This document shows positions 1-5,138 of a stretch of DNA of 5,138 nt, piece after piece. The stretch covers positions 1 to 5,138 of the forward strand of contig DAOVTG010000188.1 of the NCBI GenBank assembly GCA_030633185.1, read 5' to 3'. Made by a program: the position numbers and the translations under genes. Origin of the DNA: Deltaproteobacteria bacterium (lineage in GTDB: Bacteria > Desulfobacterota > Anaeroferrophillalia > Anaeroferrophillales > Tharpellaceae). Under the pieces are notes generated by a model. The model worked only from the letters and a program-made list of their open reading frames with translations. It did not search any database and had not been told where the DNA came from. The first letter of the stretch is position 1, and every line of letters begins with the position of its first letter.

Positions 1-423
1 AAAAAATTGAGTTGCCATGGCCCAGTCAAGATTATCTTTTTGCTGTAACAGGCCCTCAAAATCAGCCCTTGGGCCATGCCAGGTCAATCTTTGACGGGAA
101 TCGGAAAGCCAGAATTGATCAGCCGCCATAAGAACCTGCCCGGCAACCGATCCCCAAGGGGTAAGCCATTGGATTTTCAATCGTTTCGGTGGTTCGAGAA
201 AAAGGCGCACCTTATATTTACCACGCCTGCCGTCGATTGCTTTCCAGGAGAGTATGGAGTTAGCCTTAAGGCTTTCCAATTTAACTATCCGTGCCCAGGC
301 GGCCCGGCCAGCGGCCGGATCCCCAACCAGGCCATTGGTTACAAGTGGCTGTCGACTACAAGCCACCATCCCCAAGAACATCAAAAGACAAATAAAACTG
401 TACTTATAAACCTTTACAATCAT
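1..423 (-). CDS. Putative outer-membrane lipoprotein, LolB/DUF4292-like (3' end beyond window)
   Basis: The reading frame opens at ATG 423 and stays open for 141 codons to the window edge, so the C-terminus is missing. The N-terminus is a lipoprotein signal: lysines at 4 and 7, a hydrophobic stretch at about 8-21, and a lipobox MVAC with the lipidated cysteine at 22. Ser at +2 would, by the enterobacterial Lol rule, favour the outer membrane. The mature part has the pattern SILSWKAIDGRRGKYKVRLFLEPP, then KRLKIQWLTPWGSVAGQVL, then ADQFWLSDSRQRLTWHGP. This resembles the antiparallel half-barrel of LolB and DUF4292 lipoproteins, which bind lipid or lipoprotein. The match is from memory of the family, so the group is moderately supported and the exact function is not. 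A GAGAA about 7 nt before the ATG is a fair ribosome site. It is separated from mutL by 171 bp that contain a long palindrome, so it is probably its own unit or only loosely coupled to mutL. Confidence 0.75.
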   Translation of the reverse strand, partial: MIVKVYKYSFICLLMFLGMVACSRQPLVTNGLVGDPAAGRAAWARIVKLESLKANSILSWKAIDGRRGKYKVRLFLEPPKRLKIQWLTPWGSVAGQVLMAADQFWLSDSRQRLTWHGPRADFEGLLQQKDNLDWAMATQFF

Positions 424-464
424 ATAAAATTTCTCAATTTTGATGTAATCACATAAAATCAGGG

Positions 465-592
465 GATGGCTAAGTAAAAATTTCGATAGACAAGTTGTTG
501 AGGTTTTTCAGACGCGAGACCATACATAAAGTATGTTGAGTGTCTGGAAAAACACAACAACGCAGGATATCGGAACTTTTTGCGACGCCATC
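465..592. repeat. 128-bp imperfect palindrome between mutL and the lipoprotein gene
   Basis: The arms run outward from a perfect 5-bp core, CATAC (521-525) and GTATG (531-535), around the loop ATAAA. They end in GATGGC (465-470) and GCCATC (587-592), which are placed symmetrically. Between them, matching blocks occur at equal distances: TTTTTAC/GCAAAAA-like runs, CGATA/TATCG, CAAGTTGTTG against CAACAACGCAG, and GTTTTTCAGAC against GTCTGGAAAAAC. Transcribed on either strand it would form one long hairpin. It starts 2 bp after the mutL stop, so it can cap the mutL mRNA 3' end. No U-tract follows the stem, so it is not a standard rho-independent terminator. Its size and form fit an interspersed palindromic repeat or a small non-autonomous mobile element, but only one copy is in this window. 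Confidence 0.75.
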
Positions 593-594
593 GA

Positions 595-2514
595 TCAGCG
601 CTGGAAACGTTTATCAATCTCTCCCCGATCCAACTTGAAATAGAAAGGCCGACCATGTGGACAGGTATGCGCCAAAGGAGTTTTATCAAGTTTTTCGAGT
701 AGAGAGCGAATCTCTGAAAAAGTTAAAGATTGGTTAGCTTTTACGGCCATCCGACAGGCGAGGCGAGCCAGCATCGTATCAATAACGGCTGATTCCCGGC
801 CCTGACCACCGCTCGCGATATCGGCCAAAGTTTCCAAAAAAACCGGCTCGATTTCCAAACCGTCTACCAGCAGAGGAACCGTCTTTAGAACCAGTGTGTG
901 CGGCCCTAAAGATTCAAACTCAAAACCTAGACTATTAAGCAGCTCTAAAGACTCTTGGGCTTGGGCCTCTTCACCAGGCGTACACTCTATCTGCACCGGC
1001 AAAAGCAAGCGCTGGGCGGCACTGCTGCCAAGCCGCCGTCTTTTAAGATCCTCAAAAAGAACTCGTTCGTGGGCGGCATGCTGGTCAAGAAGATAGCATT
1101 TGTCAGAAGCTTGCAAAATTATATAGGCATTCCATAGGGATCCAATAAGCGTCATGGCGGAAAAAAAACCGGCTTTGAGCTCCTGCATGCCGGGTAGCGT
1201 TTCAGACTCACCGGATGATGCCGTAGAGAAGAAAAAATCTGCCGGTAGGGACTCGGCAACCGACCGTTCTTGACCCTGTGGAGGCCCGGTACCTGACGAC
1301 CCCAACGCAGTTTTTTGATAACTTTCGACTTTTTGATAGCCGCCTTCTGCAGTTACCGCAGACCGGGAAAGAAATGGCACCGACAACTCTGGAGATTTTC
1401 CACTAAAGCCTCCCCCCTCCCGCACTGAATTTTCGTAGAAAGTAGGCGGCAGAGAGTTCCCCTCACCTCCAACCGGTGCAAAAAAGTCGGCACTCGAATT
1501 TGCGCCAGGATAACCACTTAAGGTCTCGGCCACAACTTGCCGAATCAGGCCAAAAAGTCGGCCGCCATCGGCAAAACGAACCTCTTCTTTAGCCGGATGA
1601 ACATTAACATCAACCGCCCCATCGGCAACCGTCAGAAAAAGAGCCGCCGCCGGATAGCGCCCCCGGGGCAAAGTTCCTTCGTAGGCTTTCAACAGGGCCT
1701 GAAGAAGCGCCTTGTCACGAACCGCCCGACGATTGACAAAAAAGTAGAGATGGCGGCTGTTTGAACGCTGGACAAGAGGCAGACTGACATAACCTCTAAC
1801 CTTGATCTCATCGCCACCGGCCTCTTTAAATTCACGCAATTGGTCACCAAGTTCAAGTCCTAAAACCGACGCCACCCGATCGCTCTCACGATCTCCCCGG
1901 GTAGCGTTCAGCAAACGCCTGCCATTGTGCTCAAGTAAAAAAGAGCATTCTGGATGAGCCATGGCAAAACGCTGCAAGCGTTCTAAGACCGCACCCCTTT
2001 CGGTATTAGTGGTTTTGAGAAATTTCTTGCGCGCCGGAACCGAATAGAAGAGATCGGCAACCGTGATCCTGGTTCCGACCGGGGCTCCGACCGAGGCTTC
2101 CCGGATCTCGCCACCGGCGGTAACCTCAAGCTTGACCGCAGCCTCCATCTCCCAGGTGCGAGAGATCAGAGAAAAACGGGAAACCGCAGCGATACTGGGC
2201 AGAGCCTCGCCCCGAAAACCATAACTGCTGACCCCGAAAAGATCAGCCGCAGAGCTGATCTTACTGGTTGCGTGACGCTCCAAGGCAAGACGAGCCTGAG
2301 CCGCACTCATACCATGACCGTTATCGGTCACTTCGATCAAATTTTTCCCGCCCTCTTCAATCACCACTTTGATCTGGTCGGCCCCGGCATCAAGAGCATT
2401 CTCGACCAGCTCCTTGACTACGGAAGCCGGGCGTTCAACCACTTCACCGGCGGCAATCTGATTACAGACCTCGGGCGGCAGGAGACGAATTTCAGCCGGC
2501 ATTATATTACTCAT
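595..2514 (-). CDS. mutL: DNA mismatch repair protein MutL (endonuclease-type)
   Basis: MutL couples mismatch recognition by MutS to strand incision and removal. The 639-residue length is normal for bacteria. The N-terminal GHKL ATPase is complete: NQIAAGEVVERPASVVKELVENALDAGA at 18-45 with the catalytic Glu35 and Mg-binding Asn39, DNGHGM at 64-69, TSKI at 83-86, GFRGEAL at 99-105, and GTRITV...DLFYSVPARKKFLK at about 147-167. A Ser/Gly-rich linker spans about 335-450. The C-terminal dimerisation domain carries the metal-binding motif DQHA(X)2E(X)4E at 477-488, ACRMAVK at 586-592 and CPHGRP at 618-623. These are the marks of a MutL with its own nicking activity, as in organisms without MutH. 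The start at 2514 has no clear Shine-Dalgarno. Met5 (codon at 2502) is an equally possible start, because conservation begins at about residue 9. It lies 21 bp after the DUF1232 gene on the same strand and is probably translated from the same mRNA. Confidence 0.98.
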   Translation of the reverse strand: MSNIMPAEIRLLPPEVCNQIAAGEVVERPASVVKELVENALDAGADQIKVVIEEGGKNLIEVTDNGHGMSAAQARLALERHATSKISSAADLFGVSSYGFRGEALPSIAAVSRFSLISRTWEMEAAVKLEVTAGGEIREASVGAPVGTRITVADLFYSVPARKKFLKTTNTERGAVLERLQRFAMAHPECSFLLEHNGRRLLNATRGDRESDRVASVLGLELGDQLREFKEAGGDEIKVRGYVSLPLVQRSNSRHLYFFVNRRAVRDKALLQALLKAYEGTLPRGRYPAAALFLTVADGAVDVNVHPAKEEVRFADGGRLFGLIRQVVAETLSGYPGANSSADFFAPVGGEGNSLPPTFYENSVREGGGFSGKSPELSVPFLSRSAVTAEGGYQKVESYQKTALGSSGTGPPQGQERSVAESLPADFFFSTASSGESETLPGMQELKAGFFSAMTLIGSLWNAYIILQASDKCYLLDQHAAHERVLFEDLKRRRLGSSAAQRLLLPVQIECTPGEEAQAQESLELLNSLGFEFESLGPHTLVLKTVPLLVDGLEIEPVFLETLADIASGGQGRESAVIDTMLARLACRMAVKANQSLTFSEIRSLLEKLDKTPLAHTCPHGRPFYFKLDRGEIDKRFQR

Positions 2515-2535
2515 AATTGATACATTCGTAAAAAA

Positions 2536-2832
2536 TCAGGGTTGTCTCTCTTGATGCTCACGCATGATCTCTTGGGGCACAAGAGTGAAAAAAAGTCGAC
2601 AGGCAAGAAAAATAACCAGGAGATCATCAACCTGACCCAAACCGGGAATAATCAGATCGGGCAACAAATCATAAGGCGAAAAAAAATAGACTACCGCAAA
2701 CAACGGGATAAGCTTCAGATAAAAAGGAACCCGGCGATCCCCCATCAGACTCCATGCAAGACGCCCCGCCAACAACCAACGCTGCCACCAACCGGGACTA
2801 CTCAAGAGATTATTATTGCGTAAACGACTCAT
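2536..2832 (-). CDS. DUF1232 (YkvA-like) small membrane protein
   Basis: This is a 98-residue protein with the family's core in the usual place: DRRVPFYLKLIPLFAVVYFFSPYDLLPD at about 32-59, followed by GLGQVDDLLV at 64-73. The hallmark SPxDLxPD and GxxDDL motifs are both present. Two hydrophobic helices, about 38-52 and 70-86, predict a small inner-membrane hairpin protein. The N-terminal 30 residues are basic and Trp-rich, and the C-terminus (REHQERQP) is polar. The family's molecular role is unknown, so no function is assigned. The ATG at 2832 is the only start that keeps the full domain, but it is preceded by a T/A-rich stretch with no Shine-Dalgarno. Its stop is 21 bp before mutL, which suggests co-transcription. 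Upstream it is separated from ispG by a 164-bp gap filled largely by a structured element. Confidence 0.9.
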   Translation of the reverse strand: MSRLRNNNLLSSPGWWQRWLLAGRLAWSLMGDRRVPFYLKLIPLFAVVYFFSPYDLLPDLIIPGLGQVDDLLVIFLACRLFFTLVPQEIMREHQERQP

Positions 2833-2863
2833 ATTTAAAAAATAGATAACTATTCCGGTGCTG

Positions 2864-2981
2864 TCTCAAAACTGCCGGGATTGGGGTCATTCTGGTACAA
2901 GGTGCGTTAGCACCCCAGGCTTCGCTGTGAGCGTAGCGAGGAAGCACTCTTGGAGTGTGACCCCGTTTATGAGAGCGAAGC
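2864..2981. repeat. Cloverleaf-forming intergenic element between ispG and the DUF1232 gene
   Basis: A 7-bp closing stem, GGGGTCA (2883-2889) with TGACCCC (2958-2964), encloses three hairpins. They are CTGG-tacaa-GGTGC / GCACC-CCAG (2892-2918, loop GTTA), GCTTCGCT with AGCG...GAAGC (2919-2945), and CACTC / GAGTG (2945-2957, loop TTG). Outside the closing stem, TCTCAAAAC (2864-2872) nearly mirrors GTTTATGAGA (2965-2974), with one base missing. AGCGAAGC (2974-2981) is an exact inverted copy of GCTTCGCT (2919-2926) and could pair with it instead. The layout suggests a REP/MITE-like mobile repeat or a structured RNA in the ispG 3' untranslated region. It is not a tRNA: the third arm has a 3-nt loop and no T-loop sequence. 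There is no U-tract on either side, so it is not an ordinary terminator. Confidence 0.65.
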
Positions 2982-2996
2982 AAAGTTCGCCGCTAT

Positions 2997-4079
2997 TTAT
3001 TGTAACTTTATGGTGGGCACCTGAATAGATTTTTCCACCTCAGCAACCAGGGCTTTGACCAGTTCACTCTCCGGCAATTTCCCCAAGACTTCACCTTGAC
3101 GAAAAAGAAGTCCAACTCCCTTGCCGCCGGCAATTCCAAAATCGGCATGTCGGGCTTCACCGGGACCATTAACAACACAGCCCATCACCGCAATTTTCAA
3201 AGGTTCCCGAATATGGGCCAGGGCCTTTTCAACCTGTTCGGCAAGTTTGATCAGTTCAATCTCGCTACGCCCACAGGTGGGGCAGGATATAAGTTCAATC
3301 CCCCGCTGCCGCAAACCCAGGCTCTTTAAAATCTCAAAAGCGACAAAAATCTCCTCTTCCGGAGCCGCAGTCAGCGAGACCCTTAAGGTGTCACCTAAAC
3401 CTTCACCAAGCAGCAGAGCCAAACCCGCTGCCGATTTTATGGCGCCTCGCAGCATGGTACCAGCCTCTGTGATACCGACATGAAAGGGATAGTCGACTTG
3501 TTTTGCCAACAACCGATAGGCGGCCAGGGTCGCCATAACATCAGAGGATTTCAGAGAGATCTTGATAAGGTCAAAATTTTCGTCTTCCAGTAGTCGGACA
3601 TGGCCTAAGGCACTCTCGACCAACGCCCTTGGAGTATAGCCGTAACTCTCAACCACCTCTTTTTCAAGAGACCCGCCATTAACCCCGATGCGAATCGGAA
3701 TGGCTCTCTCTCTGCAGGCAGCCACAACCTCGCGAACCCTGTCAGGAGCGCCGATATTGCCGGGATTAAGCCGCAAACCGTCAACCCCCTGCTCTACCGC
3801 AATCAGCGCCAGGCGATGATTGAAGTGAATGTCAGCAATCAGCGGAATGCTAATCTCTTTTTTGATCAAAGAAAGTTTGTTCGCCGCTGCTTCATCCTGT
3901 ACCGCCACCCGCACCAACTCACAACCGACCTGTTCCAATCTTTTGATCTGGGCGAGTGTCGCTTCAACATCACGGGTATCGGTATTAGTCATTGATTGCA
4001 CCGAAATCGGGGCCTGACCACCAATTGTGACTTTACCCAGTTCAATCTCTCGACTCTGCCGACGCGGCCAAAAACCCAA
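2997..4079 (-). CDS. ispG: 4-hydroxy-3-methylbut-2-en-1-yl diphosphate synthase IspG (GcpE)
   Basis: IspG converts 2-C-methyl-D-erythritol 2,4-cyclodiphosphate to HMBPP, the penultimate step of the MEP isoprenoid pathway, in the cytoplasm, using an oxygen-sensitive [4Fe-4S] cluster and reduced flavodoxin or ferredoxin. The 360-residue length is that of the short bacterial form, without the extra domain seen in plants. The TIM-barrel part has ISVQSMTNTDTRD at 25-37, IADIHFNHRLAL at 81-92, GLRLNPGNIG at 101-110, IRIGVNGGSLE at 129-139 and FHVGITEAG at 199-207. The cluster domain has SCPTCGR with Cys266 and Cys269, and GCVVNGPGE with Cys301 and Glu308, the four expected cluster ligands. The start is TTG at 4079. 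An in-frame stop lies about 25 bp upstream, no ATG or GTG occurs before the conserved region, and a GGGGA ribosome site lies 6 nt before the TTG. A terminator upstream separates it from the ATPase block. Confidence 0.98.
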   Translation of the reverse strand: MGFWPRRQSREIELGKVTIGGQAPISVQSMTNTDTRDVEATLAQIKRLEQVGCELVRVAVQDEAAANKLSLIKKEISIPLIADIHFNHRLALIAVEQGVDGLRLNPGNIGAPDRVREVVAACRERAIPIRIGVNGGSLEKEVVESYGYTPRALVESALGHVRLLEDENFDLIKISLKSSDVMATLAAYRLLAKQVDYPFHVGITEAGTMLRGAIKSAAGLALLLGEGLGDTLRVSLTAAPEEEIFVAFEILKSLGLRQRGIELISCPTCGRSEIELIKLAEQVEKALAHIREPLKIAVMGCVVNGPGEARHADFGIAGGKGVGLLFRQGEVLGKLPESELVKALVAEVEKSIQVPTIKLQ

Positions 4080-4085
4080 AACTTT

Positions 4086-4090
4086 TCCCC
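4086..4090 (-). promoter_or_regulatory. Shine-Dalgarno site supporting the TTG start of ispG
   Basis: On the minus strand GGGGA is followed by a 6-nt spacer (AAAGTT) and then TTG. This is the clearest ribosome site in the window and decides the ispG start, since no ATG or GTG is available in frame nearby. Confidence 0.7.
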
Positions 4091-4105
4091 AATTTCTAAA
4101 AGATT

Positions 4106-4111
4106 ATTATA
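4106..4111 (-). promoter_or_regulatory. Candidate -10 box for ispG (TATAAT)
   Basis: A perfect TATAAT on the minus strand lies 26 bp before the ispG start codon, which would give a short leader containing the GGGGA site. The hexamer at a 17-bp spacing is GAAATG, a poor -35, and there is no TGn extension. Support therefore comes from the perfect -10, its position, and the terminator just upstream, which means ispG needs its own promoter. Confidence 0.4.
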
Positions 4112-4217
4112 ACGCTGGCAAGGCATACCATTTCTTCAGATAATCCTCAAGCTCTAAAGAGCTCAAGTGGAAGACAAAATAGCCCTTTGAACCTATTTTA
4201 CCCGTAGGCATAAACCC

Positions 4218-4253
4218 AAAAAAAGGAGTTGCAGAACCTTTCCTGCAACTCCT
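4218..4253 (-). terminator. Rho-independent terminator closing the ATPase block
   Basis: On the minus strand the perfect 11-bp stem AGGAGTTGCAG / CTGCAACTCCT (4243-4253 with 4224-4234) has an 8-nt loop and is followed by a run of seven T including the last stem base (4224-4218). Orientation and T-tract fit termination of transcripts coming from the DUF4143 ATPase gene, before the ispG promoter region. Confidence 0.88.
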
Positions 4254-4259
4254 CACCAT

Positions 4260-4478
4260 TGATGAAAAGGTTCTTAAAACACCTTCATCATGGATCAAAG
4301 CAGCGTATTTATTTTTTTACTCTGAACTCCCATCATGACCATATTTGCAAAATTATCATACTCATCAATCAAAAGGTAGACCGGATAACCCGAGGCAAGA
4401 AAGACACGCCAGGAATTGAAAAGATCGCGTCCTTTTTTACGTTGATAAAGTGCCCGTATTTTAGTTCCAGGTAATTTA
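4260..4478 (-). pseudogene. Frameshifted remnant of a PF09820-like AAA ATPase
   Basis: In one frame this reads ...SWRVFLASGYPVYLLIDEYDNFANMVMMGVQSKK (about 4410-4313). This is the Walker B region (LIDEYDNFAN) of the AAA-ATPase-like family (PF09820 type). The frame then ends at a stop, while the sequence YAALIHDEGVLRTF continues in another frame from about 4307 to 4266. That is just what follows Walker B in these proteins (pattern Y..L.H.EG..R.F). One missing base in the A7 run at 4312-4318 explains the shift: with eight A the reading is SKKNKYAALIHDEG. The Walker A region and the domain after RTF are absent; the fragment runs into the terminator hairpin at 4253. The right boundary is unsure: it begins somewhere after the stop of the neighbouring ATPase gene, and the residues before about 4420 have no recognisable match. 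It is a relic without function. The family call is from motif memory. Confidence 0.65.
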
Positions 4479-5138
4479 TTACTCCAGGAGCCAGCTGGTA
4501 ATTTTTTTAACCTCAATCCATTCAGGAACATTTTCAATAAAGGAGCTTGTCTCTCTGACAATCAATATGCCATGCTCACTTTTCAGCCTTTGCCGGGCTT
4601 TTTCAAGCCCCTTTAACTCTCGTTTAAGGTTGTCCCGATGTAAAATCTCAACCACCTGAACCGGAATTGATTCTCCCGCCCTGGTGGCAAAAACAAAATC
4701 ACACTCATAACCATTCTTTAAAAAATGAATATCTTCGGCATCCTTACGAAGTTTGGTAAAAACTAGATTCTCAAGAAGCTGTCCTCGATCCTCTGAAAAA
4801 GAGAAACGGGTCGCTGAAGCGAAACCATTATCATAAAGATAAATTTTACGGTTACTCATCTCTCTTCTTACCAGAGAAGGGTCATACTTTTCGACCGCAG
4901 TCACCATATAGGCTGAAAATATCTGTTCAATCAGCCGGTAGATGGAATTCTTGCTGATCTTAACCCCTCGTGATTTTAAATCATTATAAAACTTGTTGAC
5001 TGAAAATTCCTTGGTAAATGAAGCGATAAGACGTTTGATTAAATATTTCAGGACGAAAGCGTCACGAATCTCATAACGATCCAACAGATCCCGATAGAGC
5101 ATGACATTAAAATATTCCTGCAAAACATCCGGTTTAAA
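4479..5138 (-). CDS. ATPase with DUF4143 domain, C-terminal part (5' end beyond window)
   Basis: The frame is open from the window edge and ends with TAA at 4479, giving 219 visible codons. A TTG at 5123 could be read as a start, but the codons before it (FKPDV) continue in frame and fit the family, so it is internal. Proteins of this family have an N-terminal AAA_14 P-loop ATPase, which is off the window. What is seen is YFNVMLYRDLLDRY at about 9-22, a winged-helix-like region (about 30-75, with VNKFYNDLKSRGVKISKNSIYRLIEQI), RKIYLYDNGFA at about 97-107, and a PD-(D/E)XK-like end: GQLLENLVF at 119-127, YECDFVF at 144-150, IPVQVVEIL at 158-166, RELKGLEKA at 173-181 and GILIV at 190-194. The nuclease-like core has Gln where many have Glu, and no Lys of an ExK motif, so cleavage activity is doubtful. 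The role of the family is not established; members are often found in accessory, mobile regions. Confidence 0.85.
   Translation of the reverse strand, partial: FKPDVLQEYFNVMLYRDLLDRYEIRDAFVLKYLIKRLIASFTKEFSVNKFYNDLKSRGVKISKNSIYRLIEQIFSAYMVTAVEKYDPSLVRREMSNRKIYLYDNGFASATRFSFSEDRGQLLENLVFTKLRKDAEDIHFLKNGYECDFVFATRAGESIPVQVVEILHRDNLKRELKGLEKARQRLKSEHGILIVRETSSFIENVPEWIEVKKITSWLLE

Noticed and set aside
439..455. Possible CRP/FNR-like operator (ATGTAATCACAT) before the lipoprotein gene
   Set aside because: The half sites are short and the spacing does not match CRP or FNR sites. Chance is likely in this AT-rich stretch.
76..456. 126-codon open frame on the plus strand
   Set aside because: It is the antisense of the lipoprotein gene, whose minus-strand reading has a signal peptide, lipobox and family-like pattern. 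The plus reading shows no motif.
459..689. 76-codon minus-strand frame over the mutL 3' end
   Set aside because: It overlaps the end of mutL in another frame and mostly translates the 128-bp palindrome. No family resemblance or ribosome site.
2542..2823. 93-codon plus-strand frame opposite the DUF1232 gene
   Set aside because: It is Lys/Gln/Thr-rich and featureless, and it is antisense to a gene with clear DUF1232 motifs.
2840..2869. Promoter for the DUF1232-mutL pair (TTGAGA with TCTATT or TATCTA)
   Set aside because: With 17-bp spacing the -10 is TCTATT, and the better TATCTA gives only 15 bp. It is too weak to annotate.
2883..2964. Possible tRNA because of the 7-bp closing stem and three arms
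   Set aside because: The third arm has a 3-nt loop with no T-loop consensus, the middle arm has an irregular bulged stem, and no D-loop bases are present.
4107..4211. 34-codon minus-strand frame (MPTGKIGSKGYFVFHL...) between terminator and ispG
   Set aside because: It starts directly after the terminator T-tract with no ribosome site, and its stop lies in the -10-like box. I recognise no family. It could be a relic of a former neighbour, but I cannot support it as a gene.
1..5138. CRISPR array, integrase, att sites or a multi-gene defence system
   Set aside because: No regularly spaced repeats, recombinase or complete effector cassette is visible. The DUF4143 ATPase alone does not define a system.

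Overview
All recognisable genes lie on the minus strand, so the window reads from right (about 5138) to left (1). The best guess for the source is a Gram-negative (diderm) bacterium, probably a deltaproteobacterium in the broad sense (Desulfobacterota). The reasons are a lipoprotein with a Lol-type fold signature, a MutL with its own endonuclease site, a bacterial-type IspG of the non-mevalonate isoprenoid pathway, and long imperfect palindromes between genes. This assignment rests on general gene character and no search was run.

Right part (about 4218-5138): the C-terminal two thirds or less of an AAA/DUF4143 ATPase, cut by the window edge. It is followed at once by a decayed fragment of a second, different ATPase (PF09820-like, Walker B motif LIDEYDNFAN) that is split by a -1 frameshift at a run of seven A. 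A strong rho-independent terminator closes this accessory block. By eye the block is more AT-rich than the housekeeping genes to its left.

Middle part (2536-4111): a -10-like box, a clear Shine-Dalgarno and a TTG start lead into ispG, the penultimate enzyme of the MEP isoprenoid pathway. After ispG comes a 164-bp gap holding a compact element that folds on paper into a cloverleaf (three hairpins inside a 7-bp closing stem). Then comes a small two-helix DUF1232 membrane protein.

Left part (1-2535): mutL starts only 21 bp after the DUF1232 stop, so the two are probably co-transcribed. The mutL stop is followed 2 bp later by a 128-bp imperfect palindrome. Next is the 5' part of a lipoprotein gene resembling the LolB/DUF4292 group, which runs off the left edge.

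The window is mostly ordinary housekeeping. I found no convincing new multi-gene system. The parts worth a second look are the two intergenic structured elements and the ATPase wreckage next to the intact ATPase.
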